This document shows, piece by piece, positions 22,495 through 35,100 of a stretch of DNA of 64,000 nt (position 1 is its first letter; each line of letters begins with the position of its first letter). The position numbers and the translations under genes were made by a program. Under the pieces are notes generated by a model. The model searched no databases and was not told the origin of the DNA. It saw only the letters and a list, made by a program, of their open reading frames with translations. The DNA lies in the NCBI GenBank assembly GCA_014218235.1, contig CM024760.1, positions 145,281,245 through 145,345,244 of the forward strand, given 5' to 3'. This DNA is from Colocasia esculenta. Taxonomy: Eukaryota; Streptophyta; Magnoliopsida; Alismatales; Araceae.

Positions 22495-25400
22495 GTATTG
22501 TATTTACTGTGTTTGTTTTGTTTTGCTTTTTGTCAATATAACCTCTTTCTTGAACAAGTTGCAGCACTATCTTGTTCATTATCTAACACTGTCATTCATC
22601 ACTGACATACTTTCTCTTCATCATTTCCTTTGAATCCTTCCTTCCGTTTCCAGGATACCATCTCCTGAAAAACTACGATCTGAAGGTCAATGTCCTCTTA
22701 CACCAGAAGAAGCAGTTCTTATGCTTGCTGCTCTTGGTTTTAAGCGTAAAGCTCGAATGTATGTCGCTGGTGCCAATATCTATGGAGGAAAGTCTAGAAT
22801 AGCTGCATTGATCAGTTTGTACCCAAATTTGGCAACCAAAGAAAGCCTTTTAACTTCATCTGAGATAGAGCCATTTATTAATTTTTCTTCCCAGGTGAGT
22901 GAGTTTTCATTTTGATTGATTAGCTGTTTACTATGCAACATATTGCAGTATCTAATAATGTGTATGCAAGAGGAAGCTGATAATTTGATAATGGGCATGA
23001 TCACTAAGGTTTTGGGCACTTTGTGGAGATGCATTCAAGACCAATTTATTAATGTATTTGATAACAGATGTTATGCATAAGGCGTTGGCATACATATCCA
23101 AGTGACCAATATTTTATGATAAAAGTAAAATAGTGTCATATATATTTGTAATGTTATATCATTCACAGATCAAATATCAAGTTAGGACCCGACCAATTGC
23201 CGATAAGAGAAAAAAATGATAACTAAATAATGTTGGATTAACCAGTATCCTATCAGATACATGGATGGCATAGTCGGGTCGGGGTGCTGAGTCGGACCCA
23301 GCCAACCCCAACCCGGGTCGGGTCGGATCGGAGGATCCGCCCGACTCCATTAGAGTCTGGCCGATCCAGGATCAGCCAGCTTAAAAAATGATAAAAAATT
23401 GTAAAAAATCAGGAAAATTCTTAAAAACATATAATAATAGAACAATTTGGGTATATCCATAGTCTAGTTGCACATATGTTCATATTACAATACAGAGCAA
23501 CGATAATTATGATACCTTATTTACCTGAACATCATTTAAGTAAATGATACATTTACTTAAGATATTACATGTAAATAAAGAAGTACCCCCCATTTGAATC
23601 CAATAAAAATATCAAAAAAATCATATCTCTTACCAATAAAAAGTCAACTCTCCCATCGAAGAAGAAAATCGTGATTTCGGTGATTTTAGCTAAATGCTAA
23701 CTTTCTAATCTCTCATAATTTAGCCTATCTAAAAATTTGATAATTCAAATAAATCATATGAAACACTAAAAATCCAAAGTCCGGTAAAAAAAGTCAAATG
23801 TGTATATGACTTCTTCAAGGGAGCCACTCTCCTACTGACAACACTTAGTCTGCTTGAGACCTCTCAGGATTTGGTCAAACATAAACTATCATCACTCACA
23901 GTCATGAGAATTGTCACTTTCTAGTTTCTTTTCAATTAAAAAGTGAAAAATCTCATGAGTTTAGGTGATGATAGCTTAGATTTGACCAAATCCTGAGAGA
24001 TCTCAAGCAAACTAAGTGCTGTCAGTAGGAGAGTGGCTCCCTTGGAGAAGTCATATGCACGTTTGACTTTTTTTACCGGACTTTGGACTTTTAGTGTTCC
24101 ATATGGTTTATTTGAATTATCAAAATTTTAGATAGGCCAAATTATGAGAGATTAGAAAGTTAGCATTTCGCTAAAATCGTGATTTTCTTCTTCGATGCGA
24201 GAGTTGACTTTTTATTAGTAAGAGATATGGTTTTTTTGATATTTTTATTGGATTCAAATGGGGGGTACTTCCTTATTTACCTAAACATCATTTAAGTAAA
24301 TGTAAATGAAACTACAAATATAACATTTACTTAAATGATGTTCAGATAAATAAGGTAAGTGGACGGGATCAAACGTACTTAAGGTAAGCTGAGGGAATCG
24401 GCCTACATCAGATAGAGTCAAGGTGGAATCGGGGTGGAGTCGGCCTGAGTCGGGCTGAGTCGGCCCGACTCCACCCGATTCCGGTCGATCCACCCCGATT
24501 CCACCTTATACCATGGGTGGGTGGTTGTCCCCCCCCCCCCCCAAATCGGTTCGCCATTGGCCGATTCCGCTCCGAGTCGGCCGATTTTGCCATCCATGAT
24601 CAGATACACATAATTTCATTGAAGCAATGGTATTAGTAGGTGCATGCCCACTTTAATAACACATTTCACTATGTATCTGTTGACTGTTTGCTTCCATAAT
24701 CGGAGGAAATGCTACATCAAAGCCGCACTCCTGACTCCTTGGTCAGACAACAATTTTGGTATCGTCTTACTCTAAGCAGTAACTGATTGGTGGAGCTGAC
24801 TTTTGCAGCTGTCAATTATCTGATCCCCCCAAAGAGATTACATGTTTTGTACCATATGGTGGTCTTGTAGCATCATTTATGGCTATTGTATATCTCCCAT
24901 ACGAGCAGTGTTTCTTTATCCTTAACTTGCTACTGTTGCATCGCCATCTACTTTGTGGTTTTCTTTTTGTTGTTCTTTAAATGGTTGCCTTTTTTTTTTG
25001 TACATTGTACTGCTTGCTTTTTTTCAATCATGTCTAAGCTGGTGATTTTGTTCTACGAAACAAGAAGAGATATCTTACTGTATTTGATGTTTGATAAGCC
25101 AACAACAAGACATTTTCTGCAACTTTGAAAGAACATTCATGCTTGCATGTCCTAATTTATGATCCCACAGGTTGATATCATCATGACTTTATGCAGCAAT
25201 ACACATGGAAGGAAGAATCGCCGGGATCGAGCCAGAATCGCTCGATCCCGGATCGGATCGACCCCCCAAGGGTCGATTCCCCCTTGAAGAACCCCAAAAC
25301 CCCACATTTCCGGCTGGATCGACCCAACTCAGTAGGATCTGAGTTGGATCGCTCGAGTCGAACCGGGATCGATCGATCCCGGCTCGATTCAGTCGATCCG

Positions 25401-28400
25401 GCCCTGTTCAGTTCAAATTTGAACTTACGGCGCCGGATCGACCCTTATCGGGTCGAATCGATCGATCCGGCGTCGATCCGACCCGATAAGGGTCGATCCC
25501 GATCGATCCGGCGCGATCCCCCCTTATTTCGCCCCCTTCCCACCCGAGGACACCAAAAGATGCAGGTTTTGGTGTCCTAGGAAGGAAGGAAGGTGCTCCC
25601 CCCCCCCCCAGCTCGGGCTGCCTCCTCCACCGCCGCCGCCGGCCTCCTCCACCGCCGCCGGCCTCCTCCCCAGCCGGCCTCCTCCTCCTCCTCTTCTTCT
25701 TCTTGTTCTTGTTCTTGTTCTTCTTCCTCTTCTCCTTCCTCTTCTACTTTTTCTTCTAAACCCTATCTTCTCTTTCAAGTTTGAAAGAGGTTAGAAAGAG
25801 CACATCCAAGGGAGATCTTCTTGAGTAGATCTCAAGAGATCTTACTCAAGCAAGGAAGAAGTTGTTCTTTTTAAGGTATATTTCATTTTTAATTTCGAAA
25901 TTCAGTTATAAATTCTGAAAAAAATGAAAACACATGTACACATGTTTAATCTTCTTATATCTTCTTATTCTTCCCTTACATTTTGTCAATTAGATAAAAT
26001 CTCCAAATTTCACCCTAATTGGCTAATTAGGGTTTGATATTGGGGCTTATGTTGTATTAGCACAATTAGAGATCAATTAAGTGTTCCAATCACTTAATTG
26101 ACTTAATCATGCCTTTCTATGATAATGGAACAATTTCATTTCGGGAAATTAGAGAAAATCTCTAAATTTCACCCTAATTAGGGTTAATATTAGATGTAAT
26201 TATGTTTATAATTGTATACTTACACATGAATGTGTTTGTATTCTTAATTTGTTATAGGATTAGCAAGTATGGCTGATGAGGGACACGAGGAAGAGCAACC
26301 ACAAGTAGACATTGGATGGAAACACGGTGTCCTTATTGATGCTGCCTCTAAGAGAGTGCGGTGTAACCACTGTGGTAAGGAAATGAATGGAGGTGTATAC
26401 CGCCTAAAACAACACATTGCAGGCATTGGAACAAATGTAGTAAAATGCAAGCATTGTCCACGGGAGTTAGTGAATGAGATGAAAGACTACATGGCTGGAA
26501 GACAACAACAAAGAGGCATACGTATTCAACATCAACAAGAACTGCATGAAGAGATTTCTGGGAAGGGAAAAAGTAAGGCAGCTACAAGAACTGTTGATGT
26601 TGAGGACTCAGATGATACAGATTATGAGGATCTCTCACCTAATGAGAGAGAATGGCGAGAAGGACTACGGCAGAGTCGGCGTGCTGCCATGTTGGAAAGT
26701 GACATGCGGAGGTTCCATAGTACAAGAGAAGGATCATCATCAGGGGCTAGTGTCACACGGCCACCGGCACCACCTATCAGGAGAGGTGGTTCAATGAGGG
26801 GAACGGGACCAACTAGTGGGGTTGACACAATTTTGGGAAGGAAATCTTCATCAAAACAGCCTGGCATAAAGCATGCAATGAAAGGGGTAAAGGCCACAGC
26901 TGCTTCCGCTAAACATGCAGTTAAAAACATTGTAAAATGGTTTTTGCATGCAGGGGTCCCAGCCCATACAGCATCTAGTCCTTATTTCCAAACGATGATA
27001 GATTCAGTTGGTGAGGCAGGTCCAGGTTTGAAAGCTCCTACACCAAAGGAGATTTATGGCAAATATCTTGAAGAGGAATTGACTGAGATAAAGGATTGGG
27101 TGGCGTCATTCAAAGATATATGGATGGCAAGAGGTTGTACTCTTATGTGTGATGGATGGACGGGAACAACAAGAAGGTCCATGATTAACTTTCTTGTATA
27201 TTGTAGTGAGGGTACAGTGTTCATGAAATCTATAGATGCAAGTGGGCAAATAAAAAATGCAGATTACTTGTTTAGGCTCATGGATGAGATGATTGATGAA
27301 ATTGGCGAGGAACATGTAGTCCAAGTTGTCACTGATAATGAAGCAAGTTACAAGGCAGCTGGAAGAAAATTGATGGCAAAACGACATCATCTTTATTGGG
27401 TCCCTTGTGCAGCCCACTCCTTAGACTTGATGATGGAGGATATTGGCAAAGACAAACATGTGCATGACTTGGTGTCCAAGTCGCAATTGATTACTACTTT
27501 TATTTATGGACACAATAGAATCTTACATATGATGAGAGAGTGCACAAATGGACATGACATAATTCGTCCTGGCCCAACAAGATTTGCCTCACAATTTATT
27601 GCATTGGAGAGTCTGCATCAGTTTAGACATGAGTTGGGCACTCTCATACACAGTTCCGAGTACTTGGCACATGTGGCTACATTGAGAGAGGAATCCAGAG
27701 ATGTGGCACATGAGATTTCTTGCTTGGTCAGTGACCATCGTTTTTGGGAGAAAATCCACTATTATTTGAAGCTAATAGAGCCTCTAGTACAGGTGCTGAG
27801 GATGGTTGATGGAGAGGACAAGAATGACATGGGTTACTTATATGAGGCTATGGATAAAGCCAAGGAAAGGTTGAGAGAGAAGCATCCGCAAGCATATAAA
27901 AATGGTGGAAGATTATTGATGCAAGATGGGAGTCAACACTCCACCATGATTTACATGCAGCAGGTAAATGTATTATATCTTATTGTGCATATTTCTTATT
28001 AGCATGAGTTGAATTTCTAACTTACTACACATGTTTTGTACATATAGGGTATTTCTTTAACCCTAGGCATCAATATAGTGATTCCCCTCACAATGATGGT
28101 GAGGTGCTCCAGGGGACAATCAATGTCATCGGGAGATTATCTAGGAGCATGGACGAAAGAATAGATGCTATGATAGAGGTACGACCAAGTTAAAAACTTC
28201 ATTCCATTTTCATGTATTCAATATACTTTTGGAGTTACACTTAGCAACTGTATTATACTGTAGATGGACAGATTTAAACTGAAGTTGGACATCTACAGAG
28301 ATTATGATGTTAAAGAAGCAGTGACCAGAATGGGTCCGGGTAAGAACCTTCAGACTTAAGCTCATGCTTACTTCATAACAAAATGACAAATCACTTGTAT

Positions 28401-29137
28401 TATGTGCTAATTCATTGTATGTTTTTTTTTTGTAGGTGAGTGGTGGGTTATGTTAGACTACAAGACTGGTCAAAGAAGTCCACTTGCAAGGATTGCTATT
28501 AGAGTACTCAGTCAGACCACTTCATCTAGCCAGTGTGAGAGAAATTGGAGCACTTTCTCACTTATTCACACAAAAGTGAGGAACAGGTTGAGTGCAACTA
28601 GGCTAGAGAAGTTGGTCTATTGCCACTACAATATGAGGTTGAAGCTGAAATGCATTAAAGATAGACAAAAGAAGAGCGAGGCAAGGCTAATGACTTTTGC
28701 AGGTAGTCATTGGGAGCAACGTTTTGCAGAGAGGGAAGCATTATCATCTCAAATTGATGTTGATGAGTTATTTGATGAGGAACACCCACTAAATGCATGG
28801 GTGGAAACAAGACAGGAAAGGGATGTTCCAGAATTTGACCCTCGTGATTGCTCATGGGCGGAAGGAGAATTGGATGGAGTAGAGGCTGGAGATCCAGAGC
28901 TTAGGGTAAGTGAGGACCAACCTCTCACCCTCGGTCCTCTCTTCTCTTTGCCACGACACTCAGCTATCTTACCAGAGACATCTAGAGTGCCTCCCACTCA
29001 GCCTGCATTAAGAAGAGCTGCAACACAAAAAGAGAAGAGTTCAAAAGCCTTAGAGTTAGAAAAAATAACATATGCCAGGCAAAAAAAGAGGAAAGTGCAG
29101 CAACCAATTCGTAGTGATGACACCACACAAGATCCAA

Positions 29138-29170
<33 letters not shown>

Positions 29171-32100
29171 GGGCTGCCACTGGGGCCACAGGAGCTGGCC
29201 AGGGATATGCAGGAGCAGGATATACTGGGGCCACAGGTGTAGGGCTTACTGAAAGTTATGTACCAGAAACAGAACATCAGGGAGGCGGAGGAGAAGGACA
29301 AGGGCATGGACAAGGGGGATATGAAGGACAACAACATCATGCAGCCTATGAGTGGCCACCTTGGGAGCCAAACTATAGTTCAGGGTCTACTCATATACCT
29401 GCATTTCAGCCTCCCATTTTACCGTACTCAGATATTAGTAGCTCACCTTATGGAGTACAAGGAGGATGGGGACCTTGGCCTTCACAAGAACAAGAGCCTA
29501 GTGGCCCTAGTGAAGCAACAAGTACATACAAACCGCTTGGTATATGGTGTCCAGCTCCATCACAATCTGGAGAAAGCTCAAGTCAACAATTTACACCAAG
29601 AGGGATTCAAATGGGTATGCATGATTTAGCAAATTCCCTCTTTGGTCATAGCTACCAAAACCCAAATGATGGTGGCTCATCTATGTCTGGAAGTGGATGG
29701 AAAGATTATTAGTCTTCTATCAAATGTAAGTTACATGTACAATGTCTTAAATTTCATGTTTTATGTACTATGAATGCATGTATAATTGATTTTGATGCAA
29801 ATCTTAGTTCTTTCAGGAGTTCAGATTTTTTCTGTTTTTTCCAGAATTTTTCTGAATTTTCCTGATTTTTCCTGCATTTTTTCCAAAAAAATAAACATTT
29901 TATAATCTGGCCGATCCAGGATCGGCCAGACTTCCCTGGGATCCATGGGATCTTGCGATCCGATCCGATCCAGGATCGGATCGACCATGGTCGATCCCGA
30001 TCCCGATCCCGATCCTGCCTTCCTTGGCAATACAAGTATCATTTGCTTCTAACTCATCTTGGTAGATGGCATAAATGTTTCATTTGCATATAAGTTATAT
30101 AACTCACCTTATGACCTCCATCACATAATTGACCGATATTGATGTGTTATGCTTTAGGCCTTCAAATATAGTACCCAGTCAATCTTTGAGATGTCCCCTA
30201 CTGTTCCGTTGCCTCAGACTTTTGCTTTATTATTGTCTCTAGATACCACCGAGCCACTTCTTCATCTCTAGTCATCTGAACGGGTTTTGTTCCCTATTAT
30301 ATTTTGAGCATCCACTATCCTAGTACCATATTGTTCATGGTGCCTCAAACTTTACTCCAAAGTTAAAACTCATCTCTTGATTTTGGCAACCAAACAATTT
30401 TAGGACTATTTTCGTTAGCAAACAACTCTTGTGAAAGAGCATACATTTCTACAAATATCAAATGTGGTGCTTACTGACTGACTTAATTTGAATTGTCAAA
30501 CAATTTCAATATGCTTTGTTTGATCACACTGAACTGCATTGTTGGCAATATCAATGACAACCTTGTTATGGCAGTATAAGTTCAACAGATGCACCACGGC
30601 GTAATACTCAACTTCATCATTGGATCAACTATCAAGCCCAAACAGTTACTTTTTCTCTCTCTAACTTTTCTAGAGATATACTCTGGGGATTTGCCCGACC
30701 GTCTTGGCTGAACAGCATCCCCTTGGGGAAGAGGGGGGGGGGGGTGGTTGATGGAACTCAGTCGGAGAAGGTAGGGCCTTCTAGGGTCCTTCATTGAGCG
30801 TAGATGGCAAAGTCGGATCGAAGTGTTGGATCGAACCCAGCCGACCCCGATCCGAGCCGGGTCTGATCTCAGGATCCGCCCAATTCCATGGGATTTTGGC
30901 CGATCTTAGATCGGCCAGGTTCAAAAATGAAGAAAAATTGTGAAAAATGAAGAAAAAACCAGGAAAAATTAGAGAAAATTCTTTAAAAAACATATAATAA
31001 TTGCACATTTTGGGTATATCCATAGTTTAGTTGCACATATGTTCATATTACAATACAAAGCAACTATAATTATAATATCTTATTTACTTGAACATCATTT
31101 AAGTAAATGTTAATTTACTTAAGATATTACATGTAAATAAGGAAGTACCCCCCATTTGAATCCAATAAAAATATTAGAAAAATCATATCTCTTACAAATG
31201 AAAAGTAAACTCTCCAATCCAAGAAGGAAATCGCGATTTCGGTGGTTCCATCAAAATAACAACTTTCTAATCTTTCATAATTTGACATATTTAAAAATTT
31301 CATAATTCAAATAAACCCAATAGGATACTAAAAATCTAAAGTCCAGTAAAAAAAGTCAAACGTGCATATGACTTATCTAAGGGAGCCACTCTTCTACTGA
31401 CAACACAGTCAGCTTGAGACTTCTCAGGATTTGGTCAAACCTAAACTATCATCACCCAAACTCATGAGAATTGTCACTTTTTAGTTTCTTTTCAATTAGA
31501 AAGTGAAAATTCTCATGAGTTTAGGTGATGATAGCTTAGGTTTGACCAAATCTTGAGAGGTGTCAAGCGGACTAAGTGTTGTCAGTAGGAGAGTGGCTCC
31601 CTTGGAAAAAGTCATATGCACGTTTATCGGATTTTAAATTTTTAGTATTCTATTGAGTTTATTTGAATTATGAAAATTTTAAATATGTCAAATTATGAAA
31701 TATTAGAAAGTCGCTATTTTGATGGAACCACCGAAATTGTGATTTTCTTCTTGATGGGAGAGTTGACTTTTTATTTGTAAGATATATGATTTTTATGATA
31801 TTTTTATTAGATTCAAATGGGGGGTACTTCTTTATTTACATGTAATATCTTAAGCAAATGTTATAGTAACATTTACTTAAATGATGTTCAGGTAAATAAG
31901 TTACCAATCCATACATCATAGGGCATAGGCCACCTACCCTGTTCAAAAAAGGAACAAACCAGAAAAATTTGTATGTTAGAATCGGTCTGGAATCGGACGA
32001 TCCAGAACGATCCAAGCCGATTTTACCCGATTCCAGTCGATTCATCTGGGATTTTGACTAAGCAAGGGGGTTACCCCCTAGAATCGGATTGGCCATGGCC

Positions 32101-35100
32101 AATCCGATCCAGAATCTGCCGATCCCGATCCGGATCGGTCGATTTTGCCATCCATGAGTCATACGGACTTGATACACTTGCAGGTGTTTGCATGCCTAGA
32201 GTCTTTTGCCTTCAAGGTCGGATAACTCTTTAAGTTTTCTTTCTATTTCAATTTGATCTTGCCCCGAGAGTCTGGCAGAAATGGCCACACGATAAGATGC
32301 CAACTCTATTTCTATCGGCACTACCGCCTCAGCTCTATAGACTAAGGAGAAAGGGGAAAAACTGGTGGGGGTCTTGTAGACGGTTCGATATGCTTATATG
32401 GCTTCATGGACCTTCTCACCCCCATCTCTTTTCCGACCAATAATTATTTTGACTGTAGTTTGCAAAGGGTTTTGTTGAAGGCTTCGGCCAATCCATTTGC
32501 TTGCGGATTGTAGATCGACAGTGTCGTCCAATCAATATGGAATTTGGATGCCCACGAATTTGTTCTTGAATGACACACTATTATCTGAAATTTTTCGGCT
32601 AGGGGTACCAAATCTATAGATGATATGATGTGGCACGAACCGGGCGACAATTTCGCCGGTGACTTCTTGGAGGGGAATAACTTTTGCCCATCTGGAGAAG
32701 TAATCGGTGGCGGCCAGGATGAATCTATGGCCTTGACAAAGAAGTAATCGGTCCCACAATATCCATCCCTCACTCGACAAATGGCCATGTTGGAGTGGTT
32801 GGATGAAGCAGATTAGGTGGCTTCCTGGGCACTGGCCCAAATGCCTGGCACTGGTGACAAGTACGAGCGTATTGGTTACGATCCTCATACATGGTCAGTT
32901 ACCCTTCAATTTGATATTGGTTTCCATCTTATTCCCTGCTTGGTGAGCACCACATAATCTAGAGTAGGCTTCATACATCACGGTTTTGGCTTCTTTTGTC
33001 GATAGGAAACAAAGGAGTGCATGAGCTTGAAGAGGAGATCATCAATTAATTGATAGGAAGCCGCCCTACGTAGGAGTTGTACTCTTTGAGCACGATCGGG
33101 AGGGATTAAACCCTCCTTTATGTATATAATTGGCTCCCGCCAGTCTTCGCTCTCCACGGAATCTTCTTCCTGAACAGAGTATTGAATTCATAGATAGTGA
33201 GGCCAATTTTCTCGTCGAGCACACTTGGCATGAGACTCTGGTGTGTGACAGTAACGTTCAATTCTCCTTTTGGCGGGAGCTTTATGTCAGACGTCAATTT
33301 AGCTAAACCATTTGCATGAGAGTTGGTGCTTTTGGGGATATGCCCAATTTCAAACGTGTAGAAATTTTCTTTTAGTTTCATGACAACTTCTTTTTTCGAA
33401 CCTCATAGTCTCTAATGACCTGCCGGACTATGAGTTGAGAGTCTCCATAAACCTTGAGACATTTGACCTCCATTTCTAAGGCTAGTTGAAGACCGATGAT
33501 GAGGGCTTCATATTCCGCTTCATTATTTGTGAGCGGCTTCATGAGTGCACATGGATTGTGAAGAATGCCATCTCGTGGGGTAGTGAAGACTATGCCGGCC
33601 CCATATGCGAAGTCAGTGAGCCCACTGGCTCTTTTGATTGTGCGAGAGGCACCATCAAAGTACATTTCCCAACATGGCAGGTCAAGGGTGCAGACATTAG
33701 ACTTTGCTTGAGGTGGGACATTTTTGGCAGGTGCTTCTGCCTCTTGTAGAGGTACCAACACCTCTTCATCAGGCAACTCAATATTAAGCGGCAAGTCTTT
33801 TAGTACAGGATGTGCAGCTAGGAATTCGACCATCACTTGCCCTTTAATCGCTTTTTGCGGGACAAAGGTAATGTTGAATTCCATGAGGATGAGTGCCTAT
33901 TTGCCTGAGTCTTCCTGAGAGGACCGGTTGGTTGAGAAGAAACTTGAATGGGTCGCATTTTGAGATGAGCTCCACTCTGTGTGCTAATAGATAGTGCCTT
34001 AGTTTGTTCACGGCGAACACTAGGGTAAGACACGCCTTTTCCATTGGTGAGTATAGGTGCTCCAGCACAATTAGTTTTTGACTGAGGTAATATAATGCTT
34101 ATTCCTTGCCCTCCTCATTGATTGGGGTTAGTAAGGCTCCTAGTGAGGCATCCATGGCAGCAATATATAAGATAAGGGTCTTGCCATTAACAAGTGCTCT
34201 CAAAATTGACAGAGATAGTAATTACTCCTTGATTTGCTCAAAACGCTTTTTGGCACTCCTCATCCCAAATGAAGGGAGCTCTTTTCTTCATCAATTTGCC
34301 AAATGGCATACATCTTCTAGAAAAGTTGGAGATGAATTGCCTAATATAGCGAGCCTTCCTTGGAGAGATCTGTGCTCTGTTAAATTCTTAAGCAGGGGGA
34401 GTTCCCTTATGGTTATAATCTTGTCAGGATTGATTTCTATGCTTCGATACCTGACAATGAAGCCGAGAAATTTGCCACTTGAAATGCTGAAGGTGCATTT
34501 CATAGGATTCATCTTGAGTTGATATTGACGAAGCCTTTTAAAGACCCAATGTACATTGACTAGGTGATCTTGTCGCTTTTTTATCTTGACGACCAAGTCA
34601 TCAACATAGCATTCGACGAGGTCATGGAGCATTTCATAGAAGATCTTGGTCATAGTCTGTTGATAAGTGGCACCAACATTTTTCAGACTAAAGACATCCT
34701 TTTGTAGTTGAAGATCGCCTTAGGGGAGCGGAATGCCGTGTGATCTTTGTCTTTAATCGCCATGTGAATCTGATTATAGCTTGATGATCCGTCCATGAAG
34801 GACAGGGGTTCATGCCCTGTAGTCATGTCGACCATTGTTTCAGTGATTGAGATAGGGAAATCGTCCTATGGGCATGCTTTATTTAAGTCCTTATAGTCAA
34901 TACAGACCATGACTTGGCCATTCTTTTTATTGACTGCGACGATATTGGCGAGCTAAATCGGATACTGCATGTCTCCATGAAGTCAATGTCGAACATCTTG
35001 TCGTCCTTAGCATTGACCTTGAACTCCAGCTCATGGCGCATATGCCTTTGAGTTTGTTTGACTGGCTTGGTAGTTGGTAGAGTCACCAGTTCATGCTTGG

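Noticed and set aside
23252..24606. 9-bp Mutator-type duplication (ATCAGATAC)
   Set aside because: The ninth base is also the C that starts both inverted ends; with the other members giving 8 bp, the hAT reading is simpler.
25524..25784. Arg/Gly-rich or Ser-rich peptides
   Set aside because: They are translations of a trinucleotide-type microsatellite in the hAT leader.
29056..29340. Minus-strand frames opposite the hAT transposase tail
   Set aside because: They are shadows of the (GAT)n and Gly/Gln-rich coding region on the plus strand.
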